DNA of 9,944 bases from Gammaproteobacteria bacterium. Its GTDB lineage: Bacteria > Pseudomonadota > Gammaproteobacteria > Steroidobacterales > Steroidobacteraceae. Shown piece by piece: positions 1-6,476 of the stretch. The stretch's first letter is position 1. Every line of letters starts with the position of its first letter. The DNA is taken from NCBI GenBank assembly GCA_027451085.1, contig DAIDKA010000266.1, forward strand, positions 1 through 9,944, given 5' to 3'. The notes beneath the pieces are model-generated. The model saw nothing but the letters and a program-made list of their open reading frames with translations. It was not told the DNA's origin and made no database searches. A program made the translations under genes and the position numbers.

Positions 1-791
1 GCCGCGCGGATGGCGCCGTACGCCATTTCGTCGTTGCCGCAGAGCACCGCCGTGGGCGGGTGCGCCAGCGCCATCAACCGTGTCATCGCTTCTGCGCCTG
101 ATGCCATGCTGAAGTCACCGACCTGGAGCAGTTCCGCGACAGGCCGCAGGCCCGCCGCTTCCAGCGCGCCCCGGTAGCCCTCCAGACGCCGCTGGGTGCT
201 GGCGACGCGCCGCAGGCCGGTGATGTGCGCGATGCGCCGGTGTCCCAGGCCGATCAGATGCCGCATGGCCTCGGCGGCGCCCGCCCGGTGGTCCGTGTGC
301 ACGACCGGGACCGATGCACCCGGCAACCGCTCCAGCACGGTGACCAGGGGTGGCAGCGGCCGGGCTCCCGTGGCGTAGGCCTGTGGCGCGGCGCCGGTCA
401 GCAGCAGAATGCCGTCGGCGCGACCGCTCGCCACCTGGTCGAAATAGTGCTGCTCCCACTCGCGGTCGCCATTGCTGTTGCCGAACAGCAGCGAGAACTG
501 CGCGTCCCGGGCGACCGCCTCTGCACCGGCGAATATCTCCAGGAAAAAGGGGCTCAGGTTCGGGGCGACGAACAGGATGGCGCGCGACTGTCCCTGGCGC
601 AGACCGCGGGCCATGAGATTGGGGCGATACCCAAGCTGTTCCACCACCTGCATCACACGTTCGCGCGTGGCCGGCCGCAGCAGTTCCGGGCGCGACAGGG
701 CCCGGGACACAGTGGCGACGGACATGCCGAGTTCCCGCGCGACGTCCTTGATGGTGGCGGTGGCGGCGCCGGGTTTGCGGCGGCTGGTCAT
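1..791 (-). CDS. LacI-family transcriptional regulator (partial, C-terminus beyond left edge)
   Basis: The first 263 codons are present and the frame is still open at position 3. Residues 13-33 (TIKDVARELGMS then VATVSRALS) form the classic LacI helix-turn-helix. They are followed by the hinge-helix region with YRPNLMARGLR at about 55-65. Residues 70-263 follow the periplasmic-binding-protein-like sensor fold: AILFVAPNLSPFF, DGILLL, GHRRIAHITG, then an Arg in STQRRLEGY (the usual effector-binding arginine) and PTAVLCGNDEMAYGAI with the conserved Asp. Family members have about 330-345 residues, so roughly 70-80 are missing. They usually repress sugar or nucleoside uptake and catabolic genes and dissociate on ligand binding. 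The ligand cannot be named here because the likely targets lie left of the window. The ATG at 791 starts just before the DNA-binding domain; no strong Shine-Dalgarno sequence is visible. It lies downstream of mutS on the same strand, but the 162-bp gap suggests its own promoter. Confidence 0.93.
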   Translation of the reverse strand, partial: MTSRRKPGAATATIKDVARELGMSVATVSRALSRPELLRPATRERVMQVVEQLGYRPNLMARGLRQGQSRAILFVAPNLSPFFLEIFAGAEAVARDAQFSLLFGNSNGDREWEQHYFDQVASGRADGILLLTGAAPQAYATGARPLPPLVTVLERLPGASVPVVHTDHRAGAAEAMRHLIGLGHRRIAHITGLRRVASTQRRLEGYRGALEAAGLRPVAELLQVGDFSMASGAEAMTRLMALAHPPTAVLCGNDEMAYGAIRA

Positions 792-806
792 GGGATGAAG
801 ACTACT

Positions 807-828
807 TGGCGCAGGGTGGTTCGCGCCA
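807..828. promoter_or_regulatory. Inverted repeat upstream of the lacI-type gene, candidate operator
   Basis: TGGCGC and GCGCCA form perfect 6-bp arms around a 10-bp spacer, 16 bp upstream of the regulator's start codon. LacI-family proteins often bind palindromes in their own promoters, so autoregulation is possible. The arms are GC-rich, so a chance match is also possible. Confidence 0.3.
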
Positions 829-841
829 TTGTGCGGCAATG
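827..841. promoter_or_regulatory. Second short dyad (CATTG/CAATG) upstream of the lacI-type gene
   Basis: CATTG and CAATG are perfect 5-bp arms around a 5-bp centre. The core resembles the ATTGTG...CAAT pattern seen in lac-type operators. It adjoins the repeat at 807-828, about 36-50 bp upstream of the start codon, where a repressor would block the promoter. Function is inferred only from position and symmetry. Confidence 0.28.
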
Positions 842-871
842 CGGTATCCGGCCGCGATGTGCGCGTTGACT

Positions 872-892
872 TGAGGCCACCAGGAAACCTCA
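872..892. repeat. Short inverted repeat (TGAGG/CCTCA) in the mutS-lacI gap
   Basis: TGAGG at 872-876 and CCTCA at 888-892 can pair around an 11-nt loop. With the hairpin at 932-945 it is the only structure seen in the gap. It has no T-tract. It could form part of a mutS 3' end structure or be incidental. Confidence 0.2.
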
Positions 893-931
893 GTGGGCGG
901 CGCGGCCGGTCCGGTGCGGCGGGCGCCGCCC

Positions 932-945
932 CGCCTCATTTGAGG
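932..945 (-). terminator. Short hairpin just after the mutS stop codon
   Basis: GCCTCA and TGAGGC are perfect arms separated by two bases, starting 8 bp after the mutS stop on the minus strand. The position suits a transcript end. The stem is short and no T-run follows, so it is a weak intrinsic-terminator candidate or an mRNA 3' structure. Confidence 0.3.
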
Positions 946-953
946 CAGCTGAT

Positions 954-3593
954 TTACTTCGCGTCGAGCAGCCTGCGCAGCCGGTATAGCTCATCCAATG
1001 CCGCTTTCGGTGACAGCGCGTCCGGGTCGAGCCTGGCGACGGCGTTCAGGACGTCGTGCTGGCCGACGGAAATCGTGGGTGGCGCGGGTTCAGGCGCTGC
1101 AGCGAACAGCGGCAGTTCGCCCTGCGGGCCTGCGTGGCCCTGGTGGTCGCGCCGGGCTTCGAGGTTTTCCATGAAGGCGCGCGCTTGGTCGATGACCTCG
1201 CGCGGCACGCCCGCGAGCTGCGCCACCTGCAGGCCGTAGCTGCGGTTTGCCGGACCCTCTTTCACCGCGTGCAGGAACACGATGCCCGCCGGAGTATCGG
1301 TGGCGTCGAGGTGCACGTTGACGCAGGCCTTGAGGTCCTGGGCGAGGGTGGTGAGCTCGAAGTAGTGCGTGGCGAAGAGCGCAAAGGAGCGGGTGCGGGT
1401 GGCGATGTGGCGCGCGATGGCCCAGGCCAGCGACAGGCCATCGAAAGTGCTGGTGCCGCGGCCGATTTCGTCCATGAGGATCAGGCTGCGGGCGGTGGCG
1501 TTGTGCAGGATGTTGGCGGCCTCGGTCATCTCCACCATGAAGGTGCTGCGGCCGCCGGCAAGGTCGTCGGCGGCGCCGATGCGAGTGAAGATGCGGTCCA
1601 GCGGGCCGATCACGGCGCGCCGGGCAGGGACGAAGCTGCCCATGTGCGCCAGCACGGCGATCAGCGCGGTCTGGCGCATGTACGTGGACTTGCCGCCCAT
1701 GTTCGGGCCGGTGATCACCAGCATGCGCCGCCGCGCATCGAGCTGCAGATCGTTGGGCACGAAGCTGCCGCCGTTGAGAAAGCGCTCCACCACGGGATGG
1801 CGGCCGCCTTCGATGTGCAGCGTGGGCTGGTCGGTGAGTGCAGGCTGAACCCAGTCGAGGGCGGCGGCGCGCTCGGCGAGGCTCGCGAGCGCATCCAGCC
1901 GGGCCAGCGCGGCGGCGGTGGATTGCAGGTCTCCCAGCCGGTCGGTGAGCTGCGTCAGGAGACTCTCGTAGATTTCGCGTTCACGGGCGAGCGCCTTCTC
2001 GCGCGCGCCCAGCACCTTGTCCTCGAAGCCCTTGAGCTCCGTGGTGATGAAGCGCTCGGCGTTCTTGACCGTCTGGCGCCGCACGTAGTCCCTGGGCGCG
2101 CGTTCGGCGTCCTTGCGCGAGATCTCGATGAAGAACCCCTGCACGCGGTTGAATCCCAGCTTGAGGCTGGCAATGCCGGAGCGCTCCCGTTCACGCTGCT
2201 CCAGCTGCAGCAGGAACTCATCGGTGTTGGTTGCGATGTGCCGCAGCTCGTCGAGCTCCGCATCGTATCCCGGTGCGATGACGCCGCCGTCGCGCAGCAG
2301 GGCCGGTGGTTCAGCGGCCATGGCCCGGGTCAGCAGCGTGACGACGTCGCCGTGCTCGCCGATGTCCGCATGCAGGGCGCCCAGCAGGGGCGAGTCGGTG
2401 GCGGCGGCCTGGGTTGCGGCGCGCAGCTGCGGCACCACAGCCAGCGAGGTGCGCAGCTGCGCCAGGTCGCGTGGCCGCGCCGAGCGCAGCGCCACGCGGG
2501 CCAGGATGCGCTCGATGTCGCCGATGCCGCGCAGCGGCCCGCGCACGGTGTCGAAGCGCCGCTCCTCGATGAGCGCCGAGAGTGCCTGGTAGCGCCGGCG
2601 CAGGGCGGTGTGATCGTTGAGGGTGCGGTTCAACCAGCGGCGCAGCTGGCGCGAGCCCATGGCGGTCACGCACTGGTCGATGAGGGCGAACAGCGTGGCG
2701 TCGCTGTTGCCGGAGAGGCTGACGTCGAGCTCCAGGTTGCGGCGGGTGGCCGCATCCAGCATCAGGCTGTCGGCACGATCCTCGACTGCAAGCGCACGGA
2801 TGTGGGGAACGGCCGCCTTCTGGGTGTCGCGCACGTACTGCAGCAGCGCGCCGGCGGCGCCGACGGCCAGCGGCAGGTTGTCGACGCCGAAGCCCTTGAG
2901 ATCCAGCGTGCCCAGCTGCGCGGTGAGCGCGCGCTCGCCGCTGCCTGGATCGAAATGCCAGGCGGAGCGACCGCGCAGCGCCGTGCCGGGGCGTGCAAGG
3001 TCGTCGCGCGGCGCCGTGTCCGGCAGCAGCAGCTCCGCCGGCCGCAGCCGTTCCAGTTCGCCGGCCAGCGCCTGTGCACCCTCGGCCTGCAGCAGGGTGA
3101 AGCGGCCGGCAGACAGGTCCAGCCAGGCGAGCCCGAAGCGTTCCGCGTCCCTCGAAACAGCGGCCAGCAGCGTGTCGCGCCGGTCTTCCAGCAGCGCAGC
3201 GTCAGTCACCGTACCCGGCGTCACCACCCGGACGACCTGCCGCTCCACCGGGCCCTTGGATTTGGCGGGGTCGCCGATCTGCTCGCAGATCGCCACGCAC
3301 TCGCCCCTGCGCACCAGGCGGGCCAGATAGCCTTCCATGGCATGTACCGGCACGCCGGCCATCGCAATGGGCTGGCCCGCGGACTGGCCGCGCGCGGTCA
3401 GGGTGATGTCCAGCAGCGCGGCAGCGCGGCGGGCATCGTCGAAGAACAGCTCATAGAAGTCCCCCATGCGGTAGAACAGCAGGACGTCCGGGTGCTGCGC
3501 CTTGATGCGCAGGTACTGCTGCATCGAGGGGGTGTGGTCCGGCACGCTATCCCGGTGCTCGTGGGTTCTTGAAGTATTCATTAAGGGTTTCAT
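954..3593 (-). CDS. mutS: DNA mismatch repair protein MutS
   Basis: The 879-residue protein matches MutS along its whole length (E. coli MutS has 853). The mismatch-reading motif GDFYE is at 44-48, with F46 and E48 equivalent to E. coli F36 and E38. The connector, core lever and clamp domains follow. The ATPase has Walker A GPNMGGKST at 629-637, Walker B LILMDEIGRGTST at about 704-716 and ATHYFEL at about 741-747. Near the end, QGELPLF (824-830) fits a beta-clamp-binding motif, before the C-terminal dimerisation helices at about 845-879. MutS binds mismatches and recruits MutL. The start is uncertain: ATG 3593, ATG 3581 and GTG 3545 are all in frame, none with a convincing ribosome site, and conserved sequence begins only at residue 20. 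A family member of usual length favours one of the first two. Confidence 0.98.
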   Translation of the reverse strand: MKPLMNTSRTHEHRDSVPDHTPSMQQYLRIKAQHPDVLLFYRMGDFYELFFDDARRAAALLDITLTARGQSAGQPIAMAGVPVHAMEGYLARLVRRGECVAICEQIGDPAKSKGPVERQVVRVVTPGTVTDAALLEDRRDTLLAAVSRDAERFGLAWLDLSAGRFTLLQAEGAQALAGELERLRPAELLLPDTAPRDDLARPGTALRGRSAWHFDPGSGERALTAQLGTLDLKGFGVDNLPLAVGAAGALLQYVRDTQKAAVPHIRALAVEDRADSLMLDAATRRNLELDVSLSGNSDATLFALIDQCVTAMGSRQLRRWLNRTLNDHTALRRRYQALSALIEERRFDTVRGPLRGIGDIERILARVALRSARPRDLAQLRTSLAVVPQLRAATQAAATDSPLLGALHADIGEHGDVVTLLTRAMAAEPPALLRDGGVIAPGYDAELDELRHIATNTDEFLLQLEQRERERSGIASLKLGFNRVQGFFIEISRKDAERAPRDYVRRQTVKNAERFITTELKGFEDKVLGAREKALAREREIYESLLTQLTDRLGDLQSTAAALARLDALASLAERAAALDWVQPALTDQPTLHIEGGRHPVVERFLNGGSFVPNDLQLDARRRMLVITGPNMGGKSTYMRQTALIAVLAHMGSFVPARRAVIGPLDRIFTRIGAADDLAGGRSTFMVEMTEAANILHNATARSLILMDEIGRGTSTFDGLSLAWAIARHIATRTRSFALFATHYFELTTLAQDLKACVNVHLDATDTPAGIVFLHAVKEGPANRSYGLQVAQLAGVPREVIDQARAFMENLEARRDHQGHAGPQGELPLFAAAPEPAPPTISVGQHDVLNAVARLDPDALSPKAALDELYRLRRLLDAK

Positions 3594-3631
3594 GAGCGCC
3601 CAGACGCCTGCCGCGGGGATTGTCCATCAGT

Positions 3632-3659
3632 GTCCCGGGTTCGAAACTGGTGCCGGGAC
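3632..3659. repeat. 7-bp perfect inverted repeat between arsR and mutS
   Basis: GTCCCGG (3632-3638) and CCGGGAC (3653-3659) pair around a 14-nt loop. It lies between the arsR stop and the mutS start, both on the minus strand. It could end the arsR transcript, although no T-tract follows on the minus strand, or it could be a dyad over a weak mutS promoter (TTTCGA at 3646-3641, 16-bp spacer, GACAAT at 3624-3619). The rest of the 129-bp gap shows no gene. Confidence 0.35.
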
Positions 3660-3722
3660 GCTCCTGCCGGCCGGGGCTCTGGCATCGGATCCGTGCGGGT
3701 GCGGGACGTGCAGGGAGTGGAA

Positions 3723-4079
3723 TCAGGCCCGTTGTTTTACTCGCTGCCTGGAGGCCGATGCCACCGGCTTGCAGTTCTCGTCGCAGGCCTCCTCGGCCAA
3801 GCTGCAGCAGTTCTGCGTCAGGAATCCCACCAGGGCCTGCATCTGTCCGATGTCCGGGCCGTAGTACAGGTTCCGGCCCTCGCGGCGGCTGCGTGCCAGG
3901 CCGGCATTGACCAGTTCCTTCAGGTGAAACGACAGCGTGGGAGCGGGTACCTGCAGCTTTTCGGACAGTTCCGACGGCGTAAAGCCTTGTGGACCACGCT
4001 TGACGAGAATCCGGAACACGGCCAGTCGTGACTCCGAGGCCAGTGCACCCAACGCCCTGATGGCTTCCAACGATTTCAT
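3723..4079 (-). CDS. arsR: ArsR-family arsenite-responsive repressor
   Basis: The 118-residue protein has the ArsR/SmtB winged helix. The helix-turn-helix spans about residues 34-58 (TPSELSEKL, VPAPTLSFHLKEL) and the wing about 60-73 (GLARSRREGRNLYYG). The E. coli-type metal site (a Cys-Val-Cys stretch in the DNA-recognition region) is absent. Instead C91, C92, C99 and C103 cluster at the C-terminus (TQNCCSL, EACDENC), as in the Acidithiobacillus-type ArsR proteins, which bind As(III) with an adjacent Cys pair plus a third Cys. The linked arsC and acr3 support arsenite as the inducer. ATG 4079 is chosen because the domain begins immediately after it and because the 72 bp back to the next ATG (4151) include an AT-rich promoter-like stretch. 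No Shine-Dalgarno sequence is visible. It is divergent from the pst operon and probably controls itself and pstS. Confidence 0.9.
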   Translation of the reverse strand: MKSLEAIRALGALASESRLAVFRILVKRGPQGFTPSELSEKLQVPAPTLSFHLKELVNAGLARSRREGRNLYYGPDIGQMQALVGFLTQNCCSLAEEACDENCKPVASASRQRVKQRA

Positions 4080-4086
4080 GCGATTA

Positions 4087-4114
4087 AGGATATAGAAGTA
4101 TGAGCGGCGTGCAA
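4087..4114 (-). promoter_or_regulatory. Candidate sigma-70 promoter for arsR
   Basis: On the minus strand TTGCAC (4114-4109) and TATCCT (4092-4087) are separated by 16 bp and match the -35 and -10 consensus at 3/6 and 4/6. The -10 box lies only 7 bp before the arsR ATG, so transcription would start at or very near the start codon. The transcript would be leaderless or nearly so, which fits the lack of a ribosome site. The AT-rich core here is also the likeliest place for an ArsR operator. Confidence 0.4.
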
Positions 4115-4301
4115 GCGCGGAGGCAGGAACAGGGGTGCAAACCGCCCGCATCGCCGTGACGGCAATATCGTCGACGCACGCGCGATTGACGCCTGCATGT
4201 ACCGCCTGCGGACATTGCTCGCAACCGGCGGCCTCGAAGCTGTCGTGGCAACACTACGCGGCAGCGGCCATCGCCTTTCGAGTTCAGGTCCGCCAACCCG
4301 G

Positions 4302-4319
4302 ATGTCACGTGGACGTCAT
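4302..4319 (+). promoter_or_regulatory. Pho-box-like direct repeat upstream of pstS
   Basis: ATGTCAC, four bases, then ACGTCAT reproduce the 7-4-7 layout and 11-bp period of the PhoB box (consensus CTGTCAT repeats). Each repeat matches 5 of 7 bases. The spacer (GTGG) is not AT-rich as expected. A -10-like TACCGT lies 10 bp downstream at 4330-4335, the spacing found at PhoB-activated promoters. It contains the palindrome CACGTG (4306-4311), an alternative explanation for the signal. Confidence 0.4.
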
Positions 4320-4345
4320 ATCGGCTACGTACCGTAGATGGATAT
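4318..4345. promoter_or_regulatory. Imperfect nested dyad before pstS, candidate ArsR operator
   Basis: The outer arms ATATC (4318-4322) and GATAT (4341-4345) enclose the inner arms CTACG (4325-4329) and CGTAG (4333-4337). Both pairs are perfect, with unequal 2- and 3-bp gaps between them. The dyad overlaps the expected -10 and start site of the pstS promoter, so a bound repressor would block transcription. ArsR operators are imperfect dyads of about this size, but no consensus could be compared here. Confidence 0.35.
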
Positions 4346-4374
4346 GCGTGAAAACAATTGAAGGAGCACCCTCC

Positions 4375-5415
4375 ATGAGCCTCTTGCGATCCCCGCTGAT
4401 GTCAACCCGCAGATCAATCGTTTTGCTCGTCACCGCAATTGCGTTCACGACGCCTGCTCTGGCGGAGGACATCACCGGAGCCGGTTCAACCTTCGTCTAT
4501 CCCATCCTCTCCAAGTGGTCCACCAGTTACCACGCCAAGAGCGGGAACGAGATCAATTATCAGTCCATCGGCTCCGGGGGCGGCATCGCCCAGATCAAGG
4601 CAGCAACGGTGACGTTCGGCGCGTCGGACATGCCGATGAAGCCCGAGGATCTGAAGGCTGCGGGCCTGGGCCAGTTCCCGGTCGTGATCGGCGGCGTCGT
4701 CCCGGTTGTCAATCTGGAAGGGGTCAGGCCCGGCCAGATGAAGTTCACCGGACCGATTCTGGCGGACATCTACCTCGGCAAGATCACCAGGTGGAATGAC
4801 CCGGCGCTCAAGGCGATCAATCCGGGTGTGCCGCTCCCGAACCAGCAGATTGCAGTGGTTCATCGCTCGGATGGCTCCGGCACGACCTTTAACTGGGTGG
4901 ATTATCTCTCCAAGGTGAGCAGCGAATGGAAGGCCAAGGTTGGTGAGGGAACCTCGGTCAACTGGCCGGCCGGCGTCGGTGGCAAGGGCAACGAGGGCGT
5001 GGCCGCCTACGTCAACCAGATCAAGGGTTCCATCGGCTATGTCGAGCTGGCCTATGCCACGCAGAACAAGATGAGCTATGCGGCGGTCAGGAACAAGGAT
5101 GGCATGTTCGTCGAGCCGACGGTGGCCAGCTTCCAGGCGGCTGCAGCGCACGCGGACTGGACCCGCGAGCCGGATTTCTATGAAGTGATCACGGACGCGC
5201 CCGGCAAGGATGCGTGGCCCATCGCGGCGAGCACGTTCGTGATCATGTACCGGCAGCCCAAGGATCCGGTGCGCGCGTCCGCGGCACTTACTTTCTTCAA
5301 ATGGGCGCTGGAGCAAGGACAGGCCGATGCGCAATCGCTGGACTACATCCCCCTTCCGGGCTCCCTGACCAAACAGATCGAGGCGTACTGGGCGAAGAAT
5401 TTCGCCGTGAAGTAA
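4375..5415 (+). CDS. pstS: Phosphate ABC transporter, periplasmic phosphate-binding protein PstS
   Basis: The 346-residue protein is close to E. coli PstS in length and sequence. A signal peptide (residues 1-30: basic start, hydrophobic core, PALA end) predicts cleavage before EDITGAGSTF. Residues aligned with the E. coli phosphate contacts are all present: T39 and F40 (GAGSTF), S67 (IGSGGG), D85 (GASDMP), and R164, D166, S168, G169 and T170 (HRSDGSGTT). It binds phosphate in the periplasm and delivers it to PstCA. AAGGAG at 4361-4366, 8 bp before ATG 4375, decides the start; the in-frame GTG 4348 and ATG 4399 lack such a site. It is the first gene of the operon. In an ars locus, a copy that prefers phosphate strongly over arsenate is expected, but selectivity cannot be read from these residues alone. 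Confidence 0.97.
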   Translation: MSLLRSPLMSTRRSIVLLVTAIAFTTPALAEDITGAGSTFVYPILSKWSTSYHAKSGNEINYQSIGSGGGIAQIKAATVTFGASDMPMKPEDLKAAGLGQFPVVIGGVVPVVNLEGVRPGQMKFTGPILADIYLGKITRWNDPALKAINPGVPLPNQQIAVVHRSDGSGTTFNWVDYLSKVSSEWKAKVGEGTSVNWPAGVGGKGNEGVAAYVNQIKGSIGYVELAYATQNKMSYAAVRNKDGMFVEPTVASFQAAAAHADWTREPDFYEVITDAPGKDAWPIAASTFVIMYRQPKDPVRASAALTFFKWALEQGQADAQSLDYIPLPGSLTKQIEAYWAKNFAVK

Positions 5416-5416
5416 C

Positions 5417-5439
5417 CCCGGGCCGGAGGCGGCCCCGGG
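5417..5439 (+). terminator. GC-rich hairpin between pstS and pstC (attenuator or mRNA stabiliser)
   Basis: CCCGGGCCG (5417-5425) pairs with CGGCCCCGGG (5430-5439) around a GAGG loop with one bulged C, starting 2 bp after the pstS stop. No T-run follows, so full termination is unlikely. A hairpin here in pst-type operons usually protects or partly ends the transcript, so that the binding protein is made in excess of the membrane subunits. Confidence 0.55.
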
Positions 5440-5477
5440 ATCAGGACCCAGGGCCGCTTCCATCCGATCTGAAATAC

Positions 5478-6476
5478 ATGTATCACCCCACCGTAGAACG
5501 ATATCGTGCTCCTGCCGTCGCTGTGACCACGGACTCGCGGGAACGCAACGACCAGCGCAATGACCGCCTGTTCCGGCTTGCGGTGCTGGGTTGCGCACTG
5601 TTCGTGCTTGTCGCGCTGCTGGGGGCGGCGTCCTCGATGCTCTGGGGGGCACGGGAGGCATTTTCGACCTTTGGATGGCACTTCGTGGTCAGCACGGACT
5701 GGGATGCCGTCCAGAGGAAATTCGGTGCGCTGGTGCCGATCTACGGAACACTGGCGACGGCCGCCATTGCGATGATGATAGCCGTCCCGGTGAGCTTTGG
5801 GATCGCGGTTTTCCTGACCGAGATCGCCCCCGTCTGGGCGCGAGGACCAGTGTCCACGGCGGTCGAACTGCTGGCGGGAATCCCGTCGATCATCTACGGC
5901 ATGTGGGGCCTGTTCGTGTTCGTGCCGTTCATGGCCGCCCATGTCGACCCCTGGCTCGACACGCATGCGGGCGCGCTGCCGCTCGTCGGTCCGCTGTTCC
6001 GTGGTCCCCCCATCGGCCTCGGGATGCTTACCGCCGGCATCGTCCTGGGGATCATGGTCATTCCGTTCATCGCATCGGTGATGCGCGAGGTGTTCACAAC
6101 AGTTCCCATACAGCTCAAGGAGTCCGCCTACGCGGTCGGTAACACGACCTGGGAGGTAGTCTGGGATGTCGTCTTGCCCTATACCCGTTCGGCAGTGGTC
6201 GGCGGGGTGTTCCTGGGTCTGGGGCGCGCGCTGGGAGAAACGATGGCGGTGACGTTCGTGCTGGGCAATGCGCATCTGCTGACCGCCTCGCTGCTGCAGC
6301 CGGGAAACTCCATAGCGGCGACGATCGCCAATGAATTCACCGAGGCGGATTCATCCGTCTACCTGTCATCCTTGATCGCACTGGGCTTCCTGCTGTTCGT
6401 GGTGACCTTCGTGGTGCTTGCCATTGCCCGCCTCATGCTGAGGCGCCTGGCGCGGCAGGGTGGCGTGGCGGCATGA
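5478..6476 (+). CDS. pstC: Phosphate ABC transporter permease PstC
   Basis: The 332-residue inner-membrane permease subunit resembles E. coli PstC (319) throughout: ALVPIYGTL, VPVSFGIAVFLTEIAP, LLAGIPSIIYGMWGLF and GLGRALGETMAVTF. About six membrane spans are visible, near 31-55, 88-114, 128-152, 181-202, 235-262 and 298-320. The EAA-type coupling loop that contacts PstB is at about 213-233 (LKESAYAVGNTTWEVVW). It forms the channel with PstA. The start is uncertain. ATG 5478 lacks a ribosome site, and GTG 5523 (residue 16) is an in-frame alternative that would bring the length closer to E. coli's. The gene begins 62 bp after pstS, the largest gap in the operon. Its TGA overlaps the pstA start codon (ATGA), so translation is probably coupled. 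Confidence 0.96.
   Translation: MYHPTVERYRAPAVAVTTDSRERNDQRNDRLFRLAVLGCALFVLVALLGAASSMLWGAREAFSTFGWHFVVSTDWDAVQRKFGALVPIYGTLATAAIAMMIAVPVSFGIAVFLTEIAPVWARGPVSTAVELLAGIPSIIYGMWGLFVFVPFMAAHVDPWLDTHAGALPLVGPLFRGPPIGLGMLTAGIVLGIMVIPFIASVMREVFTTVPIQLKESAYAVGNTTWEVVWDVVLPYTRSAVVGGVFLGLGRALGETMAVTFVLGNAHLLTASLLQPGNSIAATIANEFTEADSSVYLSSLIALGFLLFVVTFVVLAIARLMLRRLARQGGVAA

Larger units (their letters stand above)
4080..4374. promoter_or_regulatory. arsR-pstS divergent control region (295 bp)
   Basis: No gene is supported here. The pstS reading frame is open back to 4135, but the ribosome site at 4361-4366 places the pstS start at 4375. The region has an AT-rich stretch next to arsR (4083-4103), a plain GC-rich middle, and a cluster of candidate sites next to pstS (4302-4366). 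Divergent genes with an ArsR repressor on one side commonly share control from such a region. Confidence 0.75.

Noticed and set aside
1056..3572. An 838-codon open frame on the plus strand, opposite mutS
   Set aside because: It is a shadow of the GC-rich mutS codons. The translation has no recognisable domain and is rich in the Ala, Gly, Arg, Val and Gln expected from such antisense frames.
3631..3660. GGGTTCGAA resembling a tRNA T-arm
   Set aside because: The flanks do not form a T-stem, and no acceptor, D-arm or anticodon arm is found. The symmetry is better explained by the GTCCCGG inverted repeat.
4080..4151. An arsR start at ATG 4151 adding 24 residues
   Set aside because: The added residues do not resemble ArsR N-termini and cover an AT-rich promoter-like stretch. 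ATG 4079 begins directly at the domain.
4135..4374. An N-terminal extension of pstS back to 4135, or a start at GTG 4348
   Set aside because: The signal peptide begins at 4375, with AAGGAG 8 bp upstream. The extension has no ribosome site and would bury the signal peptide.
4486..5661. A 391-codon minus-strand frame opposite pstS and the start of pstC
   Set aside because: It is a shadow frame opposite a clear pstS, with low-complexity Arg/His/Asp-rich translation and no domain.
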